Of a stretch of DNA of 64,000 bases, positions 8,518 through 16,531 are shown one piece after another (position 1 is the first letter of the stretch; the number at the start of each line of letters is the position of its first letter). The notes beneath the pieces were generated by a model, which saw only the letters and a list, made by a program, of their open reading frames with translations, was not told the DNA's origin and ran no database searches. The stretch covers positions 97,160 through 161,159 of the forward strand of contig NZ_JACHGB010000004.1 in NCBI RefSeq assembly GCF_014202215.1, given 5' to 3'. The position numbers and the translations under genes are program-made. Origin of the DNA: Quisquiliibacterium transsilvanicum (GTDB lineage: Bacteria > Pseudomonadota > Gammaproteobacteria > Burkholderiales > Burkholderiaceae_E).

Positions 8518-9618
8518 ATGGACATCCTCCACACCGAAGCGTCCTGCGGCTGGGGCGGGCAGGAGATCCGCATCCTCAGCGAATCCGCGGGGATGATCGC
8601 GCGCGGCCACCGGGTCGCGCTCGCCTGCCCTCCGGAGGCGCCGATCGCGCGGGAGGCGCCGGCGCACGGTCTCGAGCTGATTCCGCTGCCGATCGGCAGG
8701 AAGCGCCTGCCCGGCCTGCGCGCGCTGCGCCGGCTGCTCTCGGAGCGCCGCTTCGACGTGGTGAACACCCACAGCTCCACCGACAGCTGGCTGGCGGCGC
8801 TGGCCTGCGCCAGCCTGCGCGACGCCCCCGCGCTGGTGCGCACCCGGCACATCTCGGCGCCGATCGCGCGCACGGCGTCCAACCGCTGGCTCTACGCGCG
8901 CGCCAGCGCCTTCGTCGTGACCACGGGCGAGAGCCTGCGCGAGGAGGTGATCCGGCGCACCGGGAGCGATCCCCAGCGGGTGGTTTCGATTCCCACCGGC
9001 ATCGATCACGAACGCTTCGCGCCCGCCGACCGCGCCAGCGCGCGCGCCGCGCTCGGGCTGCCCGCCGACCGCTTCATCGTGGGCATCGTGGCCACGCTGC
9101 GCAGCTGGAAGGGGCATCGCTTCCTGGTCGACGCGGTCGCGCCGCTCGCCGACCCGGAGCTGCTGCTGGTGATCGTTGGCGACGGGCCGCAGCAGGAGGC
9201 GCTTGCGCGGCAGGTGGCCGACGGCGGCCTCGAGGGCCGCGTGAGGCTGGTCGGCCAGCGCACCGACGTGCCAGCCTGGCTGCAGGCCTTCGACGTCTTC
9301 GCATTGCCGTCCTACGCCAACGAGGGCGTGCCTCAGGCGCTGATCCAGGCGATGCTGTGCGGCCTGCCGAGCATCACCACGACGGCCGGGGCGATCGGCG
9401 AGATCGCCCTGGACGGACGCACCGCGCTGGTGGTGGCACAGCAGGACAGCGCCGCGCTGGCCGCGGCCATCCTGCGGCTGCGCGCCGACCCTGCGCTGCG
9501 CGCTTCGCTGGGCGCCGCTGCGCGCGCGCACTGCCTGGATGGCTTCACCCGAGAGTCGATGCTCGACCGGATGGAGGACGTCTTTCGCCGGGCGGCCGCT
9601 GCGCGCGCCGTTCGCTGA
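8518..9618 (+). CDS. GT4-family glycosyltransferase
   Basis: A 366-residue GT-B glycosyltransferase beginning MDILHTEASCGWGGQEIRIL, the G-G-x-E/Q opening of many GT4 LPS enzymes. The acceptor half has FDVVNTHSSTDSW. The donor half has TLRSWKGHRFLVDAV, GDGPQQEAL and SYANEGVPQALIQAMLCGLP, corresponding to the family's E-G-x-P-x-x-x-x-E/Q-A motif. It lies 38 bp after msbA in the same direction and probably acts on LPS core or O-chain assembly. Donor sugar and linkage cannot be read from the sequence. Confidence 0.87.
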   Translation: MDILHTEASCGWGGQEIRILSESAGMIARGHRVALACPPEAPIAREAPAHGLELIPLPIGRKRLPGLRALRRLLSERRFDVVNTHSSTDSWLAALACASLRDAPALVRTRHISAPIARTASNRWLYARASAFVVTTGESLREEVIRRTGSDPQRVVSIPTGIDHERFAPADRASARAALGLPADRFIVGIVATLRSWKGHRFLVDAVAPLADPELLLVIVGDGPQQEALARQVADGGLEGRVRLVGQRTDVPAWLQAFDVFALPSYANEGVPQALIQAMLCGLPSITTTAGAIGEIALDGRTALVVAQQDSAALAAAILRLRADPALRASLGAAARAHCLDGFTRESMLDRMEDVFRRAAAARAVR

Positions 9619-9632
9619 CGCTTTCCGGGACA

Positions 9633-10283
9633 ATGCCAGTCATGCAGAACGAATCCCTCGAGAAGCTCTACCGCAGCCACCACGCCGCGAACCGCCGCCC
9701 CGATTTCGCCGTTCGCGAGGAGGAGCGCGCGCAACTGCTCAGCCGATGGATCGGGCAGGGGCGGCGCCTGTGCGATTTCGGCTGCCGCGACGGACAGCTC
9801 ACGCGCCACTACCTGCCGGGCAACGAGGTGGTCGGCTGCGAGATCGACCCCGAGGCGATCGCGCGGGCGCGCGAGCGGGGCATCGACGCCCGGTCCACCG
9901 ACCTGAACCAGCCGCTGGACTTCGCCGACGGCGAATTCGACGTGGTGGTCGCATGCGAGGTGCTCGAGCACCTGCCCTACTGGGACATCAGCGTGCGCGA
10001 GATGGCCAGGGTGCTGCGCCCCGGCGGCCTGTTCCTGGGCACCATCCCGCTCGCCTATCACCTGAACGATCGTTGGCGAGTCCTCCGAGGGCGCCCGCTG
10101 CTGTCGGCCAAGGATCCCACCCACGTGAAATTCCTCGCCTATGACGACTTCATCGCGCGGATGACCCGCTACGGGCTGAAGCTCGAGGAGATCCGGGTGA
10201 TCGAGGGCGGGGGTTCCTTCCGCTCCCGCTTTCCGCGCCTGTTCGCGCGCAACATCGGCTTCCGGTTCGTCAAGCCGGGCTGA
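9633..10283 (+). CDS. Class I SAM-dependent methyltransferase
   Basis: A 216-residue protein of the Methyltransf_11/12 type. Motif I is CDFGCRDGQLT and the acidic post-I residue is in VVGCEIDPEAI. DVVVACEVLEHLP and ARVLRPGGLFLGTIPL are the usual motif II/III regions. The start is either ATG 9633 (with CGGGA 4-8 bp upstream) or ATG 9642. Neighbours are LPS genes, so a sugar or lipid-carrier substrate is plausible, but a small molecule cannot be excluded. It converges on the O-antigen-ligase-like gene with a 55-bp gap. Confidence 0.82.
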   Translation: MPVMQNESLEKLYRSHHAANRRPDFAVREEERAQLLSRWIGQGRRLCDFGCRDGQLTRHYLPGNEVVGCEIDPEAIARARERGIDARSTDLNQPLDFADGEFDVVVACEVLEHLPYWDISVREMARVLRPGGLFLGTIPLAYHLNDRWRVLRGRPLLSAKDPTHVKFLAYDDFIARMTRYGLKLEEIRVIEGGGSFRSRFPRLFARNIGFRFVKPG

Positions 10284-10338
10284 GCTTGGGCGGGCCGCGG
10301 GCTGCGGCGCCGCAGGCTTCGGCGCTGCGACAGCGCGT

Positions 10339-11577
10339 TCAGGCCGGCAGTCCCGGCCGCTCCGGCCGGTGTTCGCGCATCGCCGCGCACAGCGCAAGGC
10401 CGAAGGCCAGCACGCGCAGCGTGTTCTGGTGCGCGAAGACGTCGTTGGTGAGCCCCAGCACCAGCCACATCGCCAGGCTCACGCGTCCGACCCGACGCAG
10501 CGCGGGGGGACTGCGCGCCAGGCCGCGCCAGGCCAGCCAGGCCGCGAGCGCCGCCACCGCGAGGCCGATCGCCCCGTACTGGGCGAGGATCGACATCGGC
10601 AGGCTGTGCGGATGCGAGTAGACCACCGCATCGGCCGGGTAGCGCCCCTGCGCCTGCAGCCGTTCCACCTCGGGCTTGAAGCGGTGCGCTCCGGCGCCGA
10701 ACAGCGGGTGCTCGGCGACGATGTCGAGCGTGGCCTGCCACATCGCCAGCCGCAGCGCGACCGACCGGGCGCCGACCTCGCCCTCCTGGTAGGCAGCGAC
10801 CTCGTCGTCGATCAGGGTCAGCCGGTCCCACAGGTCGAGGCGATGGCCGAGCGCGGCGACGCCCAGCGACAGGCACAGCGCGACCGCGACGAGCGCGCGG
10901 CGGTGGCCTCCGCCCGGCGGCGGGTGCGCTGCACCGGCAAGCGCCGGCGCCCGCCAGGCCAGCGCAGCGAGCAGCGGCAGCGCGAGCAGGGCGCCGCGGG
11001 TCCCGGAGGCCACCGTGGCGGCGATGCCGGCGCCGACCGCCGCCAGGTAGGCCAGGCTGCGCAGCCGGCCGGGGTCGCGCAGCAGGCCGGCCAGCGCGTA
11101 CATCGCACACAGCACCGAGATCTGCCCGAAGACGATGGCGTTGAGCGTGCCCGTGGGGCGCTCCTGCCCGATCGCGAGCAGGTCCACGACCGACACCCCG
11201 AGGGCCGCCGCCGCGCCAAGCGCCCCGCCGGCGAACAGGGCGCGCGGGCCCACCAGGCCGTGGCCGGCCACCAGCGCCAGCAGCGGCATCAGCAGCAGCG
11301 GTGTCCAGGAGAAGGCCCGGGCCGGGAGCCCGAAGGCCAGCACCGAGGAGAGGTTGAGTCCGGCCAGCAGCAGCGCCGCGATCGCCAGTTCGGGCATCGC
11401 GCGCAGCCTGGCGAGGGCACCGGCCGGATCGCGCAGGGCCAGGCCCAGGCCCAGCAGGGCGAGCAGGTAGAAGGCCGCGCCCCCCAGGCTGGACTCGATC
11501 ACCGCGGCGGGCAGCGCCGCCACGACCAGCAGGCTTGCGAGCCCGCGGAGCGCAGGCGCCCCGCCGGCAGCGTTCAA
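10339..11577 (-). CDS. O-antigen ligase / polymerase-like membrane protein
   Basis: A 412-residue polytopic inner-membrane protein with about ten to eleven hydrophobic helices. It has a large periplasmic loop containing GARSVALRLAMWQATLDI, then HPLFGAGAHRFK and SHPHSLPMSILAQYGAIGL. These are the hallmarks of the Wzy_C/WaaL family, whose members attach O-antigen to lipid A-core or polymerise O-units in the periplasm. Basic and His residues in the loop (R of GARS, H of SHPHS) match the family pattern. It overlaps the preceding epimerase by 4 bp (ATGA), so the two form an operon. Ligase and polymerase roles cannot be separated by sequence alone. Confidence 0.82.
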   Translation of the reverse strand: MNAAGGAPALRGLASLLVVAALPAAVIESSLGGAAFYLLALLGLGLALRDPAGALARLRAMPELAIAALLLAGLNLSSVLAFGLPARAFSWTPLLLMPLLALVAGHGLVGPRALFAGGALGAAAALGVSVVDLLAIGQERPTGTLNAIVFGQISVLCAMYALAGLLRDPGRLRSLAYLAAVGAGIAATVASGTRGALLALPLLAALAWRAPALAGAAHPPPGGGHRRALVAVALCLSLGVAALGHRLDLWDRLTLIDDEVAAYQEGEVGARSVALRLAMWQATLDIVAEHPLFGAGAHRFKPEVERLQAQGRYPADAVVYSHPHSLPMSILAQYGAIGLAVAALAAWLAWRGLARSPPALRRVGRVSLAMWLVLGLTNDVFAHQNTLRVLAFGLALCAAMREHRPERPGLPA

Positions 11578-12659
11578 GCCCGCCGCTCCCGCCAGCCCCG
11601 ATACCAGTCGACGAAGGCGCCGAGCCCCTCGGCAAGCGGCACCTTCGGTTCGAATCCGGCGGCTGCGCGAAGCTTCGACGGATCCGCGCAGGTGCGTACC
11701 ACGTCGCCAGGCTGCATCGGCAGTTCGCGCCGCCGTGCCCGCGCCCCGGTGCGCTGCTCGAGAAGCGCCAGCAGTTCGTTGACCGTGCTCGGGTCGGAGC
11801 GCCCGATGTTGTAGACCTCGAAGGGCGCCCAGCTGGTGTCCGGGCGGCCTGCCCGTGCCGGATCCGGGTCGGTTCCCGCCTGGGCGCCGGTCGAGCCGGC
11901 TTCGCCTTCGCGGGGGCTGCCGTCCCCGGGGTGCCCATTACGCACGGGGGGCTGCCAGAGCAGTCGCACCGTGGCATCGGCGGCGTCCTCGACGAAGGTG
12001 AAGTCGCGCGACAGTCCGCCGCCGGCGTAGACGTCGATCGGGGTGCCGGCGAGCAGGCCCTCGGTGAACTTCCAGATCGCCATGTCCGGGCGGCCCCAGG
12101 GGCCGTACACGGTGAAGTAGCGCAGCATGGTCACCGGCAGCCCGAACAGATGCGCATAGCTGTGCGCCATCAGTTCGTTGGCGCGCTTGGTGGCCGCGTA
12201 GAAGCTCACCGGGTGGTCGACCGGGTCTGCCTCCGAGAAGGGCACCTTGAAGTTGCCGCCGTAGACGCTGGAGCTGCTGGCGAACACCAGGTGGCGCACG
12301 TCATGGTGCCGGCAGGCCTCGAGAATGACGGTGCTGCCCATCAGGTTGCTGTCGACGTAGGCGAAGGGCCTGGTCAGCGCGTAGCGCACCCCGGCCTGCG
12401 CGGCCAGGTGCACGACGTGGCCGGGCCGCTCCTCGCGGAACAGGGCGTCGACGGCGGCGGCGTCGGCGATGTCCAGACGCACGAAGCGAAAGCCCGCGGC
12501 CGACTCGAGCTGCGCCAGCCGCGCCTTCTTGAGCGCGGGATCGTAGTAGTCGTTGAGGTTGTCGACACCGACGACGCGATGGCCGTCCGCGAGCAGGCGG
12601 CGGCTGACGTGCATGCCGATGAACCCGGCGGCGCCGGTGACCAGGACGGTAGGGCCCAT
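11574..12659 (-). CDS. NAD-dependent sugar-nucleotide epimerase (UDP-glucuronate 4-epimerase-like)
   Basis: A 361-residue extended-SDR enzyme. The start at 12659 gives MGPTVLVTGAAGFIGMHVS, with the NAD-binding GxxGxxG at residues 8-14. The catalytic set is SSSSVYG and SFYAATK (Tyr/Lys). The sequence VDNLNDYYDPALKKARL and the phrase YFTVYGPWGRPDMA are typical of UDP-glucuronate 4-epimerases (the CapI/WbpP-related group), which make UDP-galacturonate for surface polysaccharides. A Gly/Pro/Asp-rich insert of about 35 residues (NGHPGDGSPREGEAG and onward) interrupts the C-terminal half before FEVYNIG and is unusual. Two upstream ATGs are possible but give unlikely N-termini. Confidence 0.87.
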   Translation of the reverse strand: MGPTVLVTGAAGFIGMHVSRRLLADGHRVVGVDNLNDYYDPALKKARLAQLESAAGFRFVRLDIADAAAVDALFREERPGHVVHLAAQAGVRYALTRPFAYVDSNLMGSTVILEACRHHDVRHLVFASSSSVYGGNFKVPFSEADPVDHPVSFYAATKRANELMAHSYAHLFGLPVTMLRYFTVYGPWGRPDMAIWKFTEGLLAGTPIDVYAGGGLSRDFTFVEDAADATVRLLWQPPVRNGHPGDGSPREGEAGSTGAQAGTDPDPARAGRPDTSWAPFEVYNIGRSDPSTVNELLALLEQRTGARARRRELPMQPGDVVRTCADPSKLRAAAGFEPKVPLAEGLGAFVDWYRGWRERRA

Positions 12660-12733
12660 TGGGGAAAACGCTAAAATGAAAAGCATAGCAGAGCGCCGCC
12701 CGCGCCCTGCGCGCCATCCCGCGGCTTGCGAAC
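12660..12733. promoter_or_regulatory. Divergent promoter region between epimerase and GT2 glycosyltransferase
   Basis: This 74-bp AT-enriched spacer separates divergent genes. TAAAAT at 12672-12677 is a plausible -10 for the plus-strand glycosyltransferase. On the minus strand, TATGCT (complement of 12682-12687) is a weaker -10 for the epimerase. Neither has a strong -35. Confidence 0.35.
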
Positions 12734-13537
12734 GTGCCATCGCCTCTCCTGTCGGTCACGGTCATCACGAAGAACGAAGCGCATCGCATCGAGCGCTGCC
12801 TGCGCTCGGTCGAGTTCGCCGACGAACGCATCGTGCTCGACTCGGGCAGCACCGACGCCACGGTCGAGATCGCGCGCCGGCTCGGCGCGCGCGTCGAGAC
12901 AAGTTCCGACTGGCCGGGCTTCGGTCCGCAGAAGAACCGCGCGCTGGATTTCGCCAGGGGCGAGTGGGTCTTCTCGATCGATGCCGACGAGGAGGTCACC
13001 CCTGCGCTGCGCGACGCCGTCCTCGCCGCGGTGCGGGCTCCCGCTGGTCCGCACGCCTACTGGGTCACGCGCAGCTCCTCGTTCTGCGGCCGCGAGATCC
13101 GCCACGGCGACTGGCGCAACGACCGGGTGCTGCGCCTGTTCAGGCGCGCGCATGCGCGCTTCACCGACGATGCGGTCCATGAGCGGGTGGACTGCCCGCC
13201 GCCGCACGGCGAGCTCGCCGGCCTGCTGCTGCACGACAGCGTCGATTCGATGCAGGACGCCGTCGAGAAGACCGAGCGCTACGCGCGGCTCGGCGCCGAG
13301 AAGCTGCGCGCGCGCGGCCGCGGCGGGCCGGTCTCGGCGCTGGTGCATGGCGCCTGGACCTTCCTGCGCGGCTACCTGCTGCGGCTGGGCTTCCTCGACG
13401 GCCGCGCCGGCCTGACCATCGCGGCGCTGAACGCGCGCGGCACCTTCCTTCGCTACCGGCTCGCGGGCATGCCCGCGCCGGCGGCCAACCCTGGCGAGCG
13501 CACTGGCGCCGCCGATTCCACGAGAGACCGAGCATGA
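12734..13537 (+). CDS. GT2-family glycosyltransferase (WaaE/KdtX-like)
   Basis: A 267-residue GT-A enzyme from a GTG start. It has the GT2 opening LSVTVITKNEAHRIERCL, then DSGSTDATVEIAR, the WaaE-type DWPGFGPQKNRALDFA, and the metal-binding FSIDADEE. WaaE/KdtX-type enzymes add a beta-1,4-glucose or similar residue to heptose I of the inner core of LPS. The C-terminal part (QDAVEKTERYARLGAEKL and a hydrophobic FLRGYLLRLGFLDG) also matches that family. It overlaps the next gene by 4 bp (ATGA). Confidence 0.88.
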   Translation: MPSPLLSVTVITKNEAHRIERCLRSVEFADERIVLDSGSTDATVEIARRLGARVETSSDWPGFGPQKNRALDFARGEWVFSIDADEEVTPALRDAVLAAVRAPAGPHAYWVTRSSSFCGREIRHGDWRNDRVLRLFRRAHARFTDDAVHERVDCPPPHGELAGLLLHDSVDSMQDAVEKTERYARLGAEKLRARGRGGPVSALVHGAWTFLRGYLLRLGFLDGRAGLTIAALNARGTFLRYRLAGMPAPAANPGERTGAADSTRDRA

Positions 13538-14121
13538 GCGCCACCGCCGACCGCTATCCGCTTCCCCCGCTCGACGACCTGCCCGAGGACATCCGCAGCC
13601 AGCTGCTGGCGGTGCAGGAGAAGTCGGGCTTCGTGCCCAACGTGTTCCTCAAGCTCGCGCGCCGGCCGGCCGAGTTCCGCGCCTTCTTCGCGTACCACGA
13701 CGCGCTGATGCTGCGCCAGGGCGCGCTCACCAAGGGCGAGAAGGAGATGATCGTGGTGGCCACCAGCGGCGCCAACGGCTGCCTTTACTGCGTGGTCGCG
13801 CACGGCGCCATCCTGCGCATCTACGAGAAGAACCCGCTGATCGCCGACCAGCTCGCCACCAACTACCGCAAGGCCCAGCTATCGCCGCGCCAGCGCGCCA
13901 TCCTCGACTTCGCGATGAAGGTTGCCACCGCGTCGGCCACCGTCGACGAGGCCGATTTCGAGCGCCTGGCCGCGCACGGCCTGGACGACGAGGACATCTG
14001 GGACGTGGGCGCGATTGCCGCCTTCTTCGCGCTGTCGAACCGGATGGCAAATTTCAGCGGCATGATGCCCAACGCCGAGTTCTACCTGATGGGGCGCGTG
14101 CCCCGCGAGAAGAAGGCCTGA
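13534..14121 (+). CDS. AhpD-like peroxidase-related protein (carboxymuconolactone decarboxylase superfamily)
   Basis: A 195-residue all-helical protein of the uncharacterised peroxidase-related family. The redox motif CLYCVVAHG supplies C83, C86 and H90 (C-x-x-C-x3-H as in AhpD). The opening PPLDDLPEDIRSQLLAVQEKS and the stretch TKGEKEMIVVATS are characteristic of this subgroup. AhpD-type proteins reduce peroxides through the CxxC pair, but the physiological reductant of this subgroup is not established. The ATG overlaps the upstream glycosyltransferase stop. Confidence 0.85.
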   Translation: MSATADRYPLPPLDDLPEDIRSQLLAVQEKSGFVPNVFLKLARRPAEFRAFFAYHDALMLRQGALTKGEKEMIVVATSGANGCLYCVVAHGAILRIYEKNPLIADQLATNYRKAQLSPRQRAILDFAMKVATASATVDEADFERLAAHGLDDEDIWDVGAIAAFFALSNRMANFSGMMPNAEFYLMGRVPREKKA

Positions 14122-14191
14122 GGGACGGCCTGAGCCGCCGGGCGCCGCGCCGCCCGGCGCTGCGCCAGTCCCCGAACAAGGAAGCATCGAG

Positions 14192-14521
14192 ATGAGCCAT
14201 GCACCGCTGCAGCTGGATCCGCCCAGCGCGCTGGAGCGCCTGAACGCCGGCACCGCCTGGCTGGTGGACGTGCGCGAGCGCGCGGAGATCGCGCGCGCCG
14301 CCTTCGACGCCCCCAACGTTGTCGTGATCCCGCTGTCCGAGTTCGAGCGCCGCCGCGACGAACTGCCGCGCGACCAGGACCTGATCCTCGCCTGCGCCAG
14401 CGGCGGACGCAGCTTCCAGGCGGTGCAGTACCTGATCCACCACGGCTACTCGCGCGTGACCAACCTGGCAGGCGGCATCGGGCTGTGGCACGCGCACGGG
14501 CTGCCGGTGACGGCAGGCTGA
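14192..14521 (+). CDS. Single-domain rhodanese-like sulfurtransferase
   Basis: A 109-residue rhodanese domain. It has VDVRERAEIARA near the N-terminus and the active-site loop CASGGRS with catalytic Cys68, followed by the usual VTNLAGGIGLWHAHGLPV tail. Such proteins carry a persulfide on the cysteine and move sulfane sulfur to thiol acceptors in the cytoplasm; the partner is unknown. It lies 70 bp downstream of the AhpD-like gene, in the same direction and probably co-transcribed. The AAGGAAG-type purine stretch before the ATG is a reasonable ribosome-binding site. Confidence 0.87.
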   Translation: MSHAPLQLDPPSALERLNAGTAWLVDVRERAEIARAAFDAPNVVVIPLSEFERRRDELPRDQDLILACASGGRSFQAVQYLIHHGYSRVTNLAGGIGLWHAHGLPVTAG

Positions 14522-14564
14522 GTAGCGAGTCCCTCCACCTGGCCCGCGGGCCCCGCCGCCGGGG

Positions 14565-16106
14565 TCAGAATCGCCCAGACTGGTGCCGCTGCCCGAGCAC
14601 GCTCTGCATCGACTGCACCACCGCGAACGCCTGGCGCAGCTGGATGCGCTCGAAGTTGGACAGATCCCGGGGCGCCATGTAGTTGTCGGGCGGCTGCCCG
14701 GCGGCGATCTGCCGCGCCTGGTGGCGGATCCGCGTCACCGACAGGAACTCGAACGCGTCGCGCAGGTCGCGCGCGCTCTGTTCGCTGATCTCGCCGCCGG
14801 CGGTCGCGAGCTCCAGCCGTTCCTGGGTGTTCGCCTGGGGCTGGCCTTCGGCGAGCGCGGAGACCCGGGCAAGCTGGACCACCGGCACGATGCCCTGGTG
14901 CTTGAGATCGATCGTTCCGCGATGCTCGCCCTTGCGGGCGGGGGCGATGTTGCCGAACAGGTTCAGCGGCGGCCGGAAGCCGAGCGCGTTGCCGACCATG
15001 AAGGCAAGGAAGATCCCGTTGCCCTTCGCACGTGCGAGGAAGTCCTCCTGCAGCGCGTCCGCAAGCCCGGTGCTGCCATGGATGTGGCGAAGGTCGAAGA
15101 ACACGCAGGTCAGCATCAGCGCCTTGGGCTCCGGCTCGCCGATCCACTGCCGGAAGTACTGCTTCCAGATGCGCAGCGGCTGGCGCCAGGTGTCGGTCAT
15201 CCCCATGATTCCGCCCGGGCAGAACACGTAGCCGCAGGCGTCCAGGCCGGTGCAGACGAAGCGCGCCAGCGCCTCGAAGTACTCGCCATGGCGGGCCGCG
15301 TCGTAGGCGTCGTCCAGGATCATGAAATTGTCCTGGTCGGTCTTCGCGGTCTGTTCGCAGCGCGCCTGCGAGCCCGCGGCAACCCAGGCATAGCCGACGG
15401 GCGGCGGGCCGAGCCGCTGCTCGCCGAGCTGCAGCAGCCGGACCGTGACCGCGTCGGTGATCGCGGTGATCACCTGCCCGGTGGCATGCGCGGTGGCGTC
15501 CGCGGCGGCGAGGTTTCGCTGCAGGTCGCGCACTCTTGCGCTTACGCGGGCCAGGCCCTCGAAGTCCCGCTGCTCGTGGATCTCGCTGACGAGGAAGACC
15601 GGCGATGCGCTGCGGTGCTCGGTCAGGTCGCTCGAGGTGATCATGCCCGCCACGCGCTGGCCGTCCATCACCGGAACGTGGTGCACGTTGTTGCGCGCCA
15701 TCAGCAGCAACGCCTCGAAGGTCAGCGCCTCGAGCCCGATCGTCAGCGGGTTGGCGGTGGCCACCTCGCGCACCGGCCGGTCGGTGGCCACGCCAGCGGC
15801 CACCACGCGGTTGCGCAGGTCGCGGTCGGTGAAGATGCCCGCGAGCCTGCCGTCGTCGACCAGCAGCACCGAAGAGACGCGCTGCTCGCGCATCAGCACC
15901 GCGGCATCGCGGACGGAGGCGGCCGGCGACAGGGTCACCGGCGCCCGGCGCAACAGCGAGCGCACCGGCGTAGCGACCAGCCCCAGATGGGGGTCGAGCT
16001 CCTGCGGGGGGGGCGGCACGGCAGGGGGCTCGGAGGCTGCGCCCTGCGGCGCCCGGGGCTCGGGCTGTCCGCCCTGCCGGGCCCTGGCGTCGTTGGCTTT
16101 GCTCAT
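14565..16106 (-). CDS. DUF294 nucleotidyltransferase-like protein with CBS pair
   Basis: A 513-residue cytoplasmic protein. After a Pro-rich N-terminus (a G8 DNA run encodes PPPPQE) come two CBS motifs (about 45-165) with TDRDLRNRVVA and ITSSDLTEH. A DUF294-type nucleotidyltransferase domain follows (GSQARCEQTAKTDQDNF corresponding to GSxxRxE...TDQD), then the C-terminal DUF294_C helical domain. Many relatives carry an N-terminal cyclic-nucleotide domain, which is absent here. Such genes commonly sit beside VC_2705-type acetate/carboxylate symporters, as here, suggesting a role in sensing or regulating substrate uptake. The enzymatic activity of the family is not established. Confidence 0.88.
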   Translation of the reverse strand: MSKANDARARQGGQPEPRAPQGAASEPPAVPPPPQELDPHLGLVATPVRSLLRRAPVTLSPAASVRDAAVLMREQRVSSVLLVDDGRLAGIFTDRDLRNRVVAAGVATDRPVREVATANPLTIGLEALTFEALLLMARNNVHHVPVMDGQRVAGMITSSDLTEHRSASPVFLVSEIHEQRDFEGLARVSARVRDLQRNLAAADATAHATGQVITAITDAVTVRLLQLGEQRLGPPPVGYAWVAAGSQARCEQTAKTDQDNFMILDDAYDAARHGEYFEALARFVCTGLDACGYVFCPGGIMGMTDTWRQPLRIWKQYFRQWIGEPEPKALMLTCVFFDLRHIHGSTGLADALQEDFLARAKGNGIFLAFMVGNALGFRPPLNLFGNIAPARKGEHRGTIDLKHQGIVPVVQLARVSALAEGQPQANTQERLELATAGGEISEQSARDLRDAFEFLSVTRIRHQARQIAAGQPPDNYMAPRDLSNFERIQLRQAFAVVQSMQSVLGQRHQSGRF

Positions 16107-16179
16107 CGCACGGGGATCATGCCATGCGCCCGAATTATCTGGTTCTCCGGAGTGCGCTCGGGGTATTCCCGGGGGCGGG

Positions 16180-16192
16180 CGTCAGAGTGACG
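16180..16192. promoter_or_regulatory. Dyad in the DUF294/DUF4212 divergent region
   Basis: CGTCAGAGTGACG is a perfect 5-3-5 dyad located 75 bp before the DUF4212 start, in the 160-bp spacer between divergent genes. It is a candidate operator for symporter expression. No clear promoter hexamers or sigma-54 element could be fitted around it. Confidence 0.3.
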
Positions 16193-16266
16193 TAAGTTTT
16201 TCCGGCGACTCTCCGGGCGGGGGCACGAATTCGATGCCGTCCATACAAACCGGAGGGGACCCAGCC

Positions 16267-16521
16267 ATGAACCACGACTCCAAGGGCTACTGGAGTGCCA
16301 CGCTGAGACTGCTCACCAAGATCCTGATCGTCTGGTTCCTGGTGTCTTTCGGCGCGGGCATCCTGTTCGCAGATGTGCTCAACAACATCAAGCTGGGCGG
16401 CTATCCGCTCGGATTCTGGTTCGCCCACCAGGGCTCGATCTACGTCTTCGTCGTGCTGATCTTCTACTACGCACACAAGATGGGCCAGATCGATCGCCAG
16501 TTCGACGTCCACGAAGACTGA
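16267..16521 (+). CDS. DUF4212 small subunit of sodium:solute symporter
   Basis: An 84-residue membrane protein with two helices (ILIVWFLVSFGAGILFADVL and GSIYVFVVLIFYYAHKMG) and a conserved GGYPLGFWFAHQGSI between them, the DUF4212 signature. The start at 16267 has GGAGG 14-18 bp upstream. DUF4212 proteins are encoded directly before VC_2705-type symporters and are thought to be accessory subunits; the symporter starts 10 bp downstream here. Confidence 0.93.
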   Translation: MNHDSKGYWSATLRLLTKILIVWFLVSFGAGILFADVLNNIKLGGYPLGFWFAHQGSIYVFVVLIFYYAHKMGQIDRQFDVHED

Positions 16522-16531
16522 GGAAGCCGAC

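Noticed and set aside
16217..16233. Sigma-54 promoter (GGCAC...TGC) before DUF4212
   Set aside because: The GG-to-GC spacing is 12 bp instead of the required 10 bp.
15445..16266. Upstream extension of the DUF4212 frame to a 358-residue protein
   Set aside because: The extension overlaps the DUF294 gene on the other strand and has no similarity; the ATG at 16267 with GGAGG upstream gives the normal 84-residue protein.
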